A stretch of DNA of 64,000 nt from Cryobacterium adonitolivorans (GTDB taxonomy: Bacteria; Actinomycetota; Actinomycetes; Actinomycetales; Microbacteriaceae), in the NCBI RefSeq assembly GCF_004402695.1, contig NZ_SOFL01000024.1, positions 1 through 64,000 on the forward strand. The letters are read 5' to 3'. The position numbers were made by a program, and so were the translations under genes. Numbering within the stretch: the first letter of the stretch is position 1; the number at the start of each line of letters is the position of its first letter. Shown one piece after another: positions 40,647 to 49,372 of this stretch. Under the pieces are notes generated by a model. It did not search any database. It was not told where the DNA came from and saw only the letters and a program-made list of their open reading frames with translations.

Positions 40647-41459
40647 GTGCACGTACTTAGCGTTAGCTCCCTCAAGGGAGGGGTAGGCAAGACCACGGTA
40701 ACCCTTGGTCTGGCTTCTGCCGCCTTCGCCCGCGGTGTTCGGACCCTCGTGGTCGACCTCGATCCGCAATCTGATGTCTCAACCGGGCTCGACATCCAGC
40801 TCGCCGGCCACCTCAACGTCGCCGACGTGCTGGCTTCGCCGAAGGAGAAAGTCGTTCGTGCCGCCATCGCGCCCAGCGGCTGGACCCGCGGTCGCCCCGG
40901 CACGATCGACGTCATGATCGGCAGCCCCTCCGCCATCAATTTCGACGGCCCGCACCCCAGCATCCGGGACATCTGGAAGCTCGAGGAGGCCCTCTCCACC
41001 GTGGAGAAGGACTACGACCTCGTTCTGATCGACTGCGCCCCCTCGCTGAACGCGCTCACCCGCACCGCCTGGGCCGCCAGCGACCGGGTTGCCGTGGTCA
41101 CCGAGCCCGGCCTGTTCTCGGTCGCCGCCGCCGACCGCGCCCTGCGCGCGATCGAGGAGATCCGTCGTGGCCTCAGCCCCCGGCTGCAGCCGCTGGGCAT
41201 CATCGTCAACCGGGCCCGCACCGCGTCGCTCGAGCACCAGTTCCGGATCAAGGAACTGCGCGACATGTTCGGCCCGCTGGTGCTCAGCCCGCAGCTGCCG
41301 GAGCGCACCAGCCTGCAGCAGGCCCAGGGCGCCGCGAAGCCCCTGCACACCTGGCCGGGCGACAGCGCCCAGGAGATGGCGCACTACTTCGACCAGCTTC
41401 TGGACCGCGTTCTGCGCACCGCGCGCATCGGCGAGTACGCCGAGTCCGGCGCACGCTAG
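40647..41459 (+). CDS. Solo ParA-family ATPase
   Basis: 270 aa. Deviant Walker A SSLKGGVGKTTVTLGLASAAF at the N-terminus, Walker B region LVLIDCAPSLNALT, and VVDLDPQSDVSTGLDI. No parB gene or parS-like site is seen near, so it is not the chromosome-partition pair; orphan ParA proteins in actinobacteria position other cargo. I chose GTG 40647 because the P-loop normally follows the start closely; GTG 40626 is the alternative. It is divergent from pyc and convergent with mcdR. Confidence 0.87.
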   Translation: MHVLSVSSLKGGVGKTTVTLGLASAAFARGVRTLVVDLDPQSDVSTGLDIQLAGHLNVADVLASPKEKVVRAAIAPSGWTRGRPGTIDVMIGSPSAINFDGPHPSIRDIWKLEEALSTVEKDYDLVLIDCAPSLNALTRTAWAASDRVAVVTEPGLFSVAAADRALRAIEEIRRGLSPRLQPLGIIVNRARTASLEHQFRIKELRDMFGPLVLSPQLPERTSLQQAQGAAKPLHTWPGDSAQEMAHYFDQLLDRVLRTARIGEYAESGAR

Positions 41460-41488
41460 CGCAACGCCCGCTGACACTCGCTCGAGCT

Positions 41489-41533
41489 GTGAGAAAAGCC
41501 CCGAAACGCTCGCGTTTTCGGGGCTTTTCTCAC
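41489..41533. terminator. Strong bidirectional terminator between parA and mcdR
   Basis: An 18-bp perfect stem, GTGAGAAAAGCCCCGAAA with its complement ending at 41533, around a short CG-rich loop. The stem itself contains A/T runs near its base on both strands, so each transcript ends in CTTTTCTCAC. It sits in the 85-bp convergent gap. Confidence 0.85.
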
Positions 41534-41544
41534 GGTTCGCGGGG

Positions 41545-42096
41545 CTAAGAGACCTTGCGGGAGACGCGACGGGCGGCGAGCTCGTCGGACGGGTCGCTGG
41601 CCTGGGTGTCGAGTTCGACGAGGGTGGTTTCGACCTCACGCAGTACCTTGCCGACGGCGATGCCGAAGACACCCTGGCCGCGGCTGACGAGGTCGATGAC
41701 CTCGTCGTTGGAAGTGCAGAGGTAGACGCTGGCGCCGTCGCTCATGAGAGTGGTCTGGGCAAGGTCGTTCACGCCCGATTCGCGCAGCTGGTTGACCGCG
41801 GTGCGGATCTGCTGCAGGGAGATCCCGGTGTCGAGCAGGCGCTTGACGAGCTTGAGCACGAGGATGTCGCGGAAGCCGTAGAGGCGCTGGGAGCCGGAGC
41901 CGGCCGCGCCGCGAACCGTGGGCTCCACGAGTTCGGTGCGGGCCCAGTAGTCGAGTTGGCGGTAGCTGATGCCCGCGGCACGGGCCGCAACGGCCCCCCG
42001 GTAGCCTGAGTTCTCGTTGAGCTCAGGCATGCCGTCGGTGAAGAGCAGCCCCTGACCGTACCGAGACGAATCGTCTCGGGGATTGAGTTCACTCAT
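41545..42096 (-). CDS. mcdR: MerR-family regulator (McdR/Rv1830-like)
   Basis: 183 aa from ATG 42096. The N-terminal MerR helix-turn-helix (YRGAVAARAAGISYRQLDYWARTELVEPTVR then GSQRLYGFRDILVLKLVKRLLDTGISLQQI) is followed by a small effector-type domain (YLCTSNDEVIDLVSRGQGVFGIAVGKVLREVE). In Mycobacterium the equivalent gene controls cell division. It is the last gene of the ku-to-mcdR run on this strand. Mycobacterium has a DUF151 gene between the two MerR genes; it is absent here. Confidence 0.85.
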   Translation of the reverse strand: MSELNPRDDSSRYGQGLLFTDGMPELNENSGYRGAVAARAAGISYRQLDYWARTELVEPTVRGAAGSGSQRLYGFRDILVLKLVKRLLDTGISLQQIRTAVNQLRESGVNDLAQTTLMSDGASVYLCTSNDEVIDLVSRGQGVFGIAVGKVLREVETTLVELDTQASDPSDELAARRVSRKVS

Positions 42097-42243
42097 ACGG
42101 TCGCCTCTCGGGGGTGGATGCGAACCTTCAGCCCGCACTTCAACGTTAGCGAGACCGACGGTCCGAATCGATGACATCCGCCCGAACGTGTCGGCGTGTC
42201 GAGAGAACGTGGTTCTCGGTGCGTTGAACTTTCAGTCTACGAC

Positions 42244-42942
42244 TTATTTGGTCAGCCGGCCCAGGGCCGAGCGGATCAGACTGCCGCGGATGACCTCGAG
42301 CTGACCGGCGATCTCCACGGCCATCTCGGCCGCCTTCGCGCGGCTGGAAGCGTCCTTGCGGCGGGCCAGGGGCACCAGGGCGCTTTCGATCAGGCCGAGC
42401 TCGCGTTCGGCCGCACCGCGGAAGCCGCGCAGGTGCCGGGGTTCAATTCCGCTGCGCTGCAGGTCGACCAGGGCGCGGAGTACCCTGAGAGCGTCGTCGC
42501 CGTAGTGTTCGGCGGGCACGATGATCGACGCGGTGACGGCGTCGTGCAGAAGTGTCGAGGATGCGCCGGACTCGCGCAGCAGGTCCTCCCTGGTGAAGCG
42601 GCGGGCGATCACGAGCATGCTCGGGCCGGGCGCCCCGCCGCCGGGAAGCACGGGCGACAGGCCGGCGTCGAGATCGTCGAGGTAGGCGCGGATGACCTTT
42701 AGCGGCAGATAGTGGTCGCGCTGCATAGACAGGATGAGGCGCAGCCTGTCGAGGTCGCCGCCATTGAACTTGCGGTAGCCGGATTCCGTGCGTGCCGGGG
42801 AGACAAGACCCTGTTCCTCAAGGAACCGCAGTTTGGACGGGGTCAGGTCCGGGAATTCCGGTGTCATCCGGGCCAGGACCTGGCCGATACTCAAGAGTGA
42901 CGTCGCGCCCGGCAGTCTGGCCTGGGCGGAGGACGCCGACAC
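42244..42942 (-). CDS. ftsR: MerR-family regulator (FtsR/Rv1828-like)
   Basis: 232 aa, GTG start overlapping the garA stop as TAGTG. The N-terminal winged helix is LLSIGQVLARMTPEFPDLTPSKLRFLEEQGLVSPARTESGYRKF. The C-terminal half (FTREDLLRESGASSTLLHDAVTASIIV) resembles Rv1828. In Corynebacterium glutamicum FtsR activates ftsZ; adjacency to a GarA gene matches Rv1827-Rv1828. A palindrome upstream of ftsZ at 8955-8975 is a possible target. Confidence 0.85.
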   Translation of the reverse strand: MSASSAQARLPGATSLLSIGQVLARMTPEFPDLTPSKLRFLEEQGLVSPARTESGYRKFNGGDLDRLRLILSMQRDHYLPLKVIRAYLDDLDAGLSPVLPGGGAPGPSMLVIARRFTREDLLRESGASSTLLHDAVTASIIVPAEHYGDDALRVLRALVDLQRSGIEPRHLRGFRGAAERELGLIESALVPLARRKDASSRAKAAEMAVEIAGQLEVIRGSLIRSALGRLTK

Positions 42943-43433
42943 TAGTCGCTCGCCAGGTGTACGAGGTCGAGCCGCGAGGCGTAGAACGTGAGGCGGAATT
43001 TGCCGACCTGCACTTCGGATCCGTCGGTGAGGACGGCCAGGTCGATGCGTTCGCCATCGAAATACGTGCCGTTGAGCGATCCCAGGTCTTTCACCTGGAA
43101 GATACGGCCATTGCGCAGGAATTCGGCGTGGCGGCGGGACACCGTGACGTCATCGAGGAAGATGTCGGCATTCGGGTGTCGTCCCACCGTGGTGAGATCG
43201 GCATCCAGCAGGAAACGCGCACCCGAATTGGGACCGCGGCGCACCACCAGGAGGGCTGAGCCTGAGGGCAGTGCCGCAATGGCTTCCTGCTCCTCGACCG
43301 TGACGTTGGCGTCGAGCGCGGCCAACGACGCCGCGAACTCCTGGCTGAACGTCATTGTCGTATCGACGTTGCCCGTGGCATTCTCGGGCGCCACCCTACG
43401 CTCGGGTTCTTTCTTCTCGTCGGAATCGACCAC
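42942..43433 (-). CDS. garA: GarA/OdhI-type FHA-domain protein
   Basis: 163 aa from GTG 43433 with AGGAGGT upstream. An acidic N-terminus carries VDTTMTFSQEF, which corresponds to the ETT phospho-acceptor segment of GarA. The FHA domain follows (LLVVRRGPNSGARFLLDADLTTVGRHPNADIFLDDVTVSRRHAEF then SLNGTYFDGERID). In relatives the unphosphorylated form binds and inhibits 2-oxoglutarate dehydrogenase and tunes glutamate metabolism; PknG or PknB family kinases phosphorylate the TT pair. The kinase for this copy is not fixed; the window encodes one candidate at 27783. Confidence 0.9.
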   Translation of the reverse strand: MVDSDEKKEPERRVAPENATGNVDTTMTFSQEFAASLAALDANVTVEEQEAIAALPSGSALLVVRRGPNSGARFLLDADLTTVGRHPNADIFLDDVTVSRRHAEFLRNGRIFQVKDLGSLNGTYFDGERIDLAVLTDGSEVQVGKFRLTFYASRLDLVHLASD

Positions 43434-43477
43434 CGTGCACCTCCTACTGGGTAAATCGTATCGGATGGAACGGGCCT

Positions 43478-44062
43478 TCAAGCGCGCGGCAGCCGAATCA
43501 CCCGAACCGTTTCAATCGCGTAGATGACCCCGGCCCACCAGTACAGGTACGCTCCCCACAGGCCGAACGCCCAGCCGACAGGTTGTGACCACCAGGACAG
43601 CTCGGGGAACGCCTGGCCGAGCATGATCATCGGGAGGGCGTAGAAGAGGCAGAACGTGGCCACTTTGCCCAGCTGATGCACAGGAAGCGGGCCGAAACCG
43701 TGGTTGGCCAGCACAACACCCAACCCGAGCAGGAACACGTCCCGGCCGACGACGACGGCCACGATCCACCACGGCACGAGGTCGCGCCAGGCGAGCCCAA
43801 CGAGCGCAGCGAAGATGTAGAGCCGGTCCGCGGCCGGGTCGAGCAACTGGCCCAGCCTGGTGATCTGGTTGAACCGGCGCGCGATCGCGCCATCGAGGAA
43901 GTCCGTGAGGCTGGCCACCGCGAGGACCAGGAGCGCCCAGGCATCCTCGCCGTTCACGAGCAGCCCGAGGAAGACCGGGACGAGCGCCAGCCGCAGGAAA
44001 CTGAGCAGATTCGGCACCGTCAGCACCCTGGAGCTGATGTCGGTAGGAACGGGCCCAGTCAC
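43478..44062 (-). CDS. CDP-alcohol phosphatidyltransferase (PgsA2-like)
   Basis: 194 aa membrane enzyme. The full family signature DGX2ARX8GX3DX3D is present: DGAIARRFNQITRLGQLLDPAAD. Several hydrophobic spans follow. It joins a CDP-diacylglycerol to an alcohol headgroup; the alcohol (glycerol phosphate, inositol phosphate or phosphatidylglycerol) is not set by the motif. Position ahead of garA mirrors pgsA2 (Rv1822) in Mycobacterium. It starts 34 nt past the ku stop. Confidence 0.9.
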   Translation of the reverse strand: MTGPVPTDISSRVLTVPNLLSFLRLALVPVFLGLLVNGEDAWALLVLAVASLTDFLDGAIARRFNQITRLGQLLDPAADRLYIFAALVGLAWRDLVPWWIVAVVVGRDVFLLGLGVVLANHGFGPLPVHQLGKVATFCLFYALPMIMLGQAFPELSWWSQPVGWAFGLWGAYLYWWAGVIYAIETVRVIRLPRA

Positions 44063-44096
44063 GACACGAGTCTACCGAGGAGCCGGCGGGAGGGGC

Positions 44097-45092
44097 TCAG
44101 GCTTCGCGGCGGACTTCCGTGGTCTCGTCCGGCGGGGCGGTGGGCGTCTTCTTCGTCTTCTTCCTGGCGGGCTCCGCATCCGCCTTGGCCGTGGTTTTCT
44201 TCTTCGAAGCGGCGGTCTTGGCGGCGGGTTTGGTTGCGGCCTGTTTGGAGGCGGCAGTCTTGGAGCCTGCGGTCTTGGAGCCTGCGGTCTTGGCCGACGC
44301 GCCGCCGGAGCGGCTGCGGTCGACGCTGCGGCGCAGTGCCTCCATCAGGTCGAGCACCTCTCCCCCGCCGGCCTCCTCGTCGGTTTTGCCGAAGGTGGCC
44401 TCGGTGTCGATCGCGTCGCCCTTCTCGAGTTTCTCCTCGATGAGGCGGCGCAGTTGCGCCTGGTATTCGTCGGTGTAGTCGCCCGGCGTGAAGTCGGCGG
44501 CGAAGGAGTCCACGAGTGCCGCGGAGAGGTCCAGCTCCCGGTCGGAGATCTTCACGGTCTGCTCGAGGGCCGGGAACTCGGCCACGCGTACCTCGTCGTC
44601 CCAGAGCAGGGTCTGCAGCATGAGCACACCGTCGCGCACCCGGAGCGCGGCGAGCCGGGTCTTCTGCCGCAACGCGAAGTGCACGATGGCGGTGCGGTCG
44701 GTCTGTTCCAGGGTGCGGCGCAGCAGCACATAGGCCTTGGGCGAGGATCCGTCGGGCTCGAGGAAGTAGCTGCGGTCGAACATGATCGGGTCGAGCTGGT
44801 CACTCGGCACGAATTCGACGACGTCTATCTCGCGGCTGCGTTCCTCCGGCAGGGACTTGAGGTCGGCATCGGTGATCACGACGGTCTTATCGCCGTCGGT
44901 GAAGGCCTTGTCGATGTGCGCGTAATCGACGACGTTTCCGCAGACCTCACAGCGGCGCTGGTAGCGGATGCGGCCGCCATCCGCGTCGTGCACCTGGTGC
45001 AGTTCGACGTCGTGGTCCTCGGTAGCGCTGTACACCTTGACCGGCACGTTGACCAGCCCGAACGTGATGGCGCCCTTCCAGATTGATCGCAT
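44097..45092 (-). CDS. ku: Ku DNA end-binding protein
   Basis: Homodimeric ring that binds double-strand ends and recruits LigD (331 aa). Core MRSIWKGAITFGLVNVPVKVYSATEDHDVELHQVH, then YQRRCEVCGNVVDYAHIDKAF and EIDVVEFVPSDQLDPIMFDRSYFLEPD. The last 60 residues are a Lys/Ala-rich tail (KTAGSKTAGSKTAASK), partly encoded by a 15-bp repeat; such tails aid DNA retention in other Ku proteins. Divergent from ligD across an 82-bp gap, forming a two-gene NHEJ unit. Confidence 0.97.
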   Translation of the reverse strand: MRSIWKGAITFGLVNVPVKVYSATEDHDVELHQVHDADGGRIRYQRRCEVCGNVVDYAHIDKAFTDGDKTVVITDADLKSLPEERSREIDVVEFVPSDQLDPIMFDRSYFLEPDGSSPKAYVLLRRTLEQTDRTAIVHFALRQKTRLAALRVRDGVLMLQTLLWDDEVRVAEFPALEQTVKISDRELDLSAALVDSFAADFTPGDYTDEYQAQLRRLIEEKLEKGDAIDTEATFGKTDEEAGGGEVLDLMEALRRSVDRSRSGGASAKTAGSKTAGSKTAASKQAATKPAAKTAASKKKTTAKADAEPARKKTKKTPTAPPDETTEVRREA

Positions 45093-45174
45093 CGTTCGTC
45101 CTCCCGACCCCAGTACACACCCGTCCTATGGGCTGAGGCTAGACCGGCAGCCGGGCGTGGAGCAAGCTGGGCAC

Positions 45175-47778
45175 ATGGCTACTGGTGCGGTTGCTGCGGG
45201 CAATTCGGCTGTGGGCACCGATGGCGCCCAGCGGGAGGTCGTGACGGTGGGCGGCCGGCGGGTCACCCTCACCCATCTCGACAAGGTGATGTACCCGGAA
45301 ACCGGCACCACCAAGGCCGACATCCTGGGCTACTACGCGGCGGTCGCTGATGCGCTCATCCGGCATGCGCGCGACCGGCCGGCGACCCGGAAGCGCTGGG
45401 TGCACGGCGTGGGCACGCCGGAGGAGCCCGGGCAGGTGTTCTTCCAGAAGAACCTGGCCGAGGGCACGCCCGAGTGGGTGGAGCGCCGGGAACTGGCGCA
45501 CAAGGCGCACGCCACCGTGTATCCGCTGGTGAACGACCTGGCCACCCTCACCTGGCTCGCCCAGATCGGCACCCTGGAGATCCACGTGCCGCAGTGGCGG
45601 TTCGACTCGGCGGGCACCCCTGCCCGCCCCGACCGGCTGGTGCTGGACCTGGACCCCGGCGAGGGCGTCGGCCTCACCGAGTGCGCTGAGGTGGCCCGCT
45701 GGGCCAGGGCACTGCTGCTGGACATGGGCCTGGACACCCTGCCGGTGACCAGCGGCAGCAAGGGCATTCACCTGTATGCGGCGCTAGACGGCAGCCACAC
45801 CTCGGAGCAGGTGGGCCAGGTGGCGCATGAACTCGCGAGGGCGCTGGAAGCGGACCACCCCGGCGAGGTGCTCAGTGCGATGACCCGGTCGCTGCGGACA
45901 GGCAAGGTCTTCGTGGACTGGAGCCAGAACAGCGCGAACAAAACGACCATCGCGCCATACAGCCTGCGCGGACTACTGCGACCGCTGGTGGCGGCGCCGC
46001 GCAGCTGGCGGGAGCTGGAGTCGCCGGGGCTGGAGCAGCTGGACTACCGGCAGGTGCTCAAGCGCCTGGACCGACGCCCGGACCTGCTGGGCCCGGTGGC
46101 GGACGCCATCGACGCCGGCGCCGCTTCGGCCTCACGCGCCGACGCGGACCGCCTGCACCAGTACCGCAGCAAGCGCGACGCCCGGCGCACCCCTGAACCC
46201 GTTCCGACGGCAACACAGACGGCTACCGCCGGCGGCGGGGCATCGTTCGTGATCCAGGAACACCACGCCAGGGCGCTGCACTTCGACCTGCGCCTGGAAC
46301 GTGACGGCGTCCTGGTGTCGTGGGCGCTGCCGAAGGGCGTGCCCGTCGACCCCACCCGCAACCATCTGGCCGTGCACACCGAGGACCATCCGCTGGAGTA
46401 TCTCGAGTTCCAGGGCGATATTCCGGCGGGAGAATACGGCGCCGGCTCCATGACGATCTGGGATTCCGGCACCTATTCGCTGGAGAAATGGCGGGACGAC
46501 GAGGTGATCGTCACCCTGCGCGGCAGGCCGGACGGCGGCCTGGCCGGCGCCGAACACGAGTTCGCCCTTATCCGCACCGGCGGGGCGGAGTCGCGCAACT
46601 GGCTGATCCACCTGATGAAACCGAAACGGCCGGTCCCGGCCCGCCAAGCCTCGGCCATAGCGACGGGCGGGGCGACGGGCGGAGCGGGCGCCCTCTACGC
46701 CCCTATGCTCGCCCGGCCGGGCAACCTGCGCGAGCTGTCGGCAGAGACCGACTGGGCGTACGAGATGAAGTGGGACGGCATCCGGATGCTGGCCTACCTC
46801 GACGGCGGCGCCGACGGGAATGTACGTTTCCTCACCCGTAACGGCAACGACGTGACGGCGTCGTTCCCCGAGCTCGTCGACGACCTGCGTGCGGCCGTGG
46901 GGGCGGGCGGCGCCGTGCTCGACGGGGAAGTCGTGGCCCTCGACACGAAGAACCGGCCCGACTTCTCGCTGCTGCAGAGCAGGCTCGGACTCACCGATGA
47001 GGGTGATGTGCGTCGGGCGCAGCGGCGGGCGCCGGTGCACTATTTCGTCTTCGACCTGCTCGAGGACGACGGTGCAGCCCTGGTCGACCAGTCGTACTCC
47101 AGGCGCCGTGCGGCGTTGGAGGGCCTCGTGACGGCCGCGGGCACCGTGCAGGTGCCGCCGTCCTTCACCGGCGACGCCGCCACCGTGCTGGCCACCAGCC
47201 TGCAACTCGGCCTCGAGGGACTGATTGCCAAGGAGACCGGCAGCCCCTACGCGAGCGGACGCCGCACCAATCAATGGGTGAAGATCAAGCACGTCAAGGC
47301 GCAGGAGATCGTGATCGGCGGCTGGCGCCCGGGAAACGGGCACCGCGGCGGCACATTCGGCTCGCTGCTGGTGGGTGTGCCGACGGCGGGACCCCCGGGC
47401 GAGGCGAGCGCTTCAGCCGGCCTGCGTTACGCCGGGCGGATCGGCACCGGCTTTCGCGACCGCGACCTCACGAGACTGCGCCGCCGGCTCGACGAACTGC
47501 CGACGGCGGACAACCCCTTCGATGACGTGCCGCCGGAGGATGCGGCCGACGCCGTGTGGGTTCAGCCGGTGCTCGTGGGCGAGGTGGAATTCGCCGGGTG
47601 GACGCCGGGTGGCCGGCTGCGGCACCCGAGCTGGCGGGGCCTCCGCCCCGACAAGGCGCCCACCGACGTGGTGCAGGACGATGCCGTGTCGGAGGACACA
47701 GTGCCGGACGATGCCGCGGGCTGTTCAGATTCTCCCGGCATCCGAATTACTTCTGCGAGATCGTCCAGTGGTGGGTGA
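45175..47778 (+). CDS. ligD: Three-domain NHEJ ligase LigD
   Basis: 867 aa from ATG 45175. Polymerase domain (about 30-300: VLDLDPGEG 157-164, SGSKGIHLYAAL, VFVDWSQN). Phosphoesterase domain (about 357-480) with HHARALHFDLRLE and the later His of TEDHPL, so the His/Asp metal ligands look intact. Ligase domain (about 508-835) with nucleophile Lys532 in YEMKWDGIR, FLTRNGNDVT, VLDGEVVALD, EGLIAKE and WVKIKH. Order Pol-PE-Lig as in Mycobacterium. The last 19 residues are out-of-frame reading of a DUF1295 remnant beginning at 47721; the native stop seems lost. Confidence 0.95.
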   Translation: MATGAVAAGNSAVGTDGAQREVVTVGGRRVTLTHLDKVMYPETGTTKADILGYYAAVADALIRHARDRPATRKRWVHGVGTPEEPGQVFFQKNLAEGTPEWVERRELAHKAHATVYPLVNDLATLTWLAQIGTLEIHVPQWRFDSAGTPARPDRLVLDLDPGEGVGLTECAEVARWARALLLDMGLDTLPVTSGSKGIHLYAALDGSHTSEQVGQVAHELARALEADHPGEVLSAMTRSLRTGKVFVDWSQNSANKTTIAPYSLRGLLRPLVAAPRSWRELESPGLEQLDYRQVLKRLDRRPDLLGPVADAIDAGAASASRADADRLHQYRSKRDARRTPEPVPTATQTATAGGGASFVIQEHHARALHFDLRLERDGVLVSWALPKGVPVDPTRNHLAVHTEDHPLEYLEFQGDIPAGEYGAGSMTIWDSGTYSLEKWRDDEVIVTLRGRPDGGLAGAEHEFALIRTGGAESRNWLIHLMKPKRPVPARQASAIATGGATGGAGALYAPMLARPGNLRELSAETDWAYEMKWDGIRMLAYLDGGADGNVRFLTRNGNDVTASFPELVDDLRAAVGAGGAVLDGEVVALDTKNRPDFSLLQSRLGLTDEGDVRRAQRRAPVHYFVFDLLEDDGAALVDQSYSRRRAALEGLVTAAGTVQVPPSFTGDAATVLATSLQLGLEGLIAKETGSPYASGRRTNQWVKIKHVKAQEIVIGGWRPGNGHRGGTFGSLLVGVPTAGPPGEASASAGLRYAGRIGTGFRDRDLTRLRRRLDELPTADNPFDDVPPEDAADAVWVQPVLVGEVEFAGWTPGGRLRHPSWRGLRPDKAPTDVVQDDAVSEDTVPDDAAGCSDSPGIRITSARSSSGG

Positions 47779-48026
47779 TCGCCGGCTTCGGCGCCATCGC
47801 CGCCGGCACCCGGCTGCACGCTGGCGTGCTGGGCGCGGTGGTGCTGACGCTGCTTTTCGCGGGTTCCATCGCCTTCACCGAGAGCACCTCGGTCTCACGG
47901 CATCCCGGCCATCTGGCCTATCGACGCGGGATATCCGCCCTGGTGCCGTGGCCCACACGTCGGCCTGCGACCAGCCCGAAGGGCACGCCCGCCGCTGACG
48001 CCCCGGTCAGGACAGGCGGTCCCTGA
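47721..48026 (+). pseudogene. DUF1295 membrane-protein gene remnant
   Basis: From 47721, in a frame different from ligD, the sequence reads LFRFSRHPNYFCEIVQWWVI, then LGAVVLTLLFAGSIAFTESTSVSRHPGHLAYRRGISALVPWP. This is the C-terminal third of DUF1295 (steroid 5-alpha reductase-like) proteins, about 95 of 250-300 residues. It has no start of its own and its N-terminal part is gone. The upstream join is inside the ligD tail, so a deletion probably fused the two loci. Confidence 0.85.
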
Positions 48027-48456
48027 GCGCGGGCCAGGAGGCCGCGAAGCCCGGATGCAGCGGCAGTAGTTCCACTTCCGCCGGCGCCACCCAGCGCAGG
48101 GCGATGCTCTCGGTATCGCTGATCACCGGGTCGAACGCCTCCAGCGCCCGAACGACCACCGTGGTGTACGACCAGAATCCGAGGTCGACCACCGAACTGA
48201 AGCTCAGCCTGAGCAGGTGCGCGGGAACGCCGGCCTCTTCGCCAGCCTCCCGGAGCGCGGCGTCGAAGGCGCTCTCGTTCTCGTGCCTGGCTCCGCCGGG
48301 GACTCCCCAGGTGTCGCCCTGGTGGCTCCAGAGGGCACGATGCTGCAGGAGAACGCCGAGGTCTGGATGGTGCACGAGCAGACCGGCCGCCCCATAGCGG
48401 CCCCAGAATCTGGCGCCATCCGGGCCGAAGACCCACGCATCACCGCTGCCGCTCAT
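48007..48456 (-). CDS. NUDIX hydrolase
   Basis: 149 aa. The full NUDIX box is seen: [24 protein letters not shown] (pattern GX5EX7REUXEEXGU), with the flanking [19 protein letters not shown]. It hydrolyses a nucleoside-diphosphate-linked substrate; which one is unknown. The C-terminus ends at PALRDRLS; it overlaps the end of the DUF1295 remnant by 20 nt, and faces away from deoC. Confidence 0.9.
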   Translation of the reverse strand: MSGSGDAWVFGPDGARFWGRYGAAGLLVHHPDLGVLLQHRALWSHQGDTWGVPGGARHENESAFDAALREAGEEAGVPAHLLRLSFSSVVDLGFWSYTTVVVRALEAFDPVISDTESIALRWVAPAEVELLPLHPGFAASWPALRDRLS

Positions 48457-48572
48457 CGACCACTGCCGCTCATCGCTTAAGCATGCCGCACCCGCCAGGG
48501 AACGTCATCCGCACCCCGAGTAAGATCGAGCCCGGCGGACACCTCACCGCCCCTCCCAAAGGACATACGAGC

Positions 48573-49286
48573 ATGACGTCTTCCACACCCACCACCGAAC
48601 TCGACGCCGCCGGCCTTGCCCGCTACATCGACCACACCCTGCTCAAGCCCGAGGCCACCCAGGCCGACGTGGCCGCCCTCATCGCCGAGGCCGTGGAACT
48701 GGGCGTCTATTCGGTCTGCGTGTCGCCGTCGATGTTGCCGCTGACCCTTCCCGTGGATACCGACCTCAAGGTCGCCGTGGTCTGCGGGTTCCCGAGCGGC
48801 AAGCACGCCAGCTCGATCAAGGCCGCCGAGGCCGCCCTGTCCGTGTCGCAGGGTACCGACGAGGTGGATATGGTCATCGACATCGGTGCGGCCAAGGCCG
48901 GCCGGTTCGATCTCATCGAAGCCGACATCAGCGCCGTGCGCGCCGAGATCCCCGCTCCCCTGATCCTCAAGGTGATCATCGAGTCCGCCGCACTCACCGA
49001 CGACGAGATCGTGGGCGCGTGCCACGCCGCGGTGGCCGCCGGCGCCGACTTCGTCAAGACCTCGACCGGGTTCCACCCGGCCGGCGGCGCGAGCGTGCAC
49101 GCTGTCCGCCTGATGTCGCAGACCGTGGCAGGGGCGCTCGGCGTCAAGGCCTCCGGCGGAGTGCGCAGCCACGCCGACGCGCTCGCCATGATCGAGGCCG
49201 GCGCGACCCGCCTCGGCGTGTCCGGCAGCAAGGCCGTGCTCTCCGGAGCACCGGTCGAGCCCTCCGCCAACCCGGCCGCCTACTAA
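48573..49286 (+). CDS. deoC: Deoxyribose-phosphate aldolase
   Basis: 237 aa from ATG 48573 (AAAGGA upstream). Class I aldolase cleaving 2-deoxyribose-5-phosphate to glyceraldehyde-3-phosphate and acetaldehyde. Motifs: [26 protein letters not shown], and the Schiff-base lysine in [18 protein letters not shown] second conserved Lys is in [11 protein letters not shown]. Reading from 48483 would add 30 unlikely residues. Confidence 0.95.
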   Translation: MTSSTPTTELDAAGLARYIDHTLLKPEATQADVAALIAEAVELGVYSVCVSPSMLPLTLPVDTDLKVAVVCGFPSGKHASSIKAAEAALSVSQGTDEVDMVIDIGAAKAGRFDLIEADISAVRAEIPAPLILKVIIESAALTDDEIVGACHAAVAAGADFVKTSTGFHPAGGASVHAVRLMSQTVAGALGVKASGGVRSHADALAMIEAGATRLGVSGSKAVLSGAPVEPSANPAAY

Positions 49287-49309
49287 CGACCCGGGCGCCA
49301 CGAACGTCA

Positions 49310-49354
49310 CGGCGCAGGTTAGGCCCCGCGTGCCACGGGAAACACCCTGCGCCG
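49310..49354. terminator. Hairpin between convergent deoC and apt
   Basis: CGGCGCAGG (49310-49318) pairs with CCTGCGCCG (49346-49354) in a perfect 9-bp stem with a 27-nt loop. It lies in the 86-bp convergent gap; no U-run follows on either strand, so its strength is uncertain. Confidence 0.45.
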
Positions 49355-49372
49355 CGGGCAGTTGGTCTGCGG

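Noticed and set aside
44968-45174. Longer ligD start overlapping ku
   Set aside because: Would overlap the ku coding start on the other strand and adds residues unlike any LigD.
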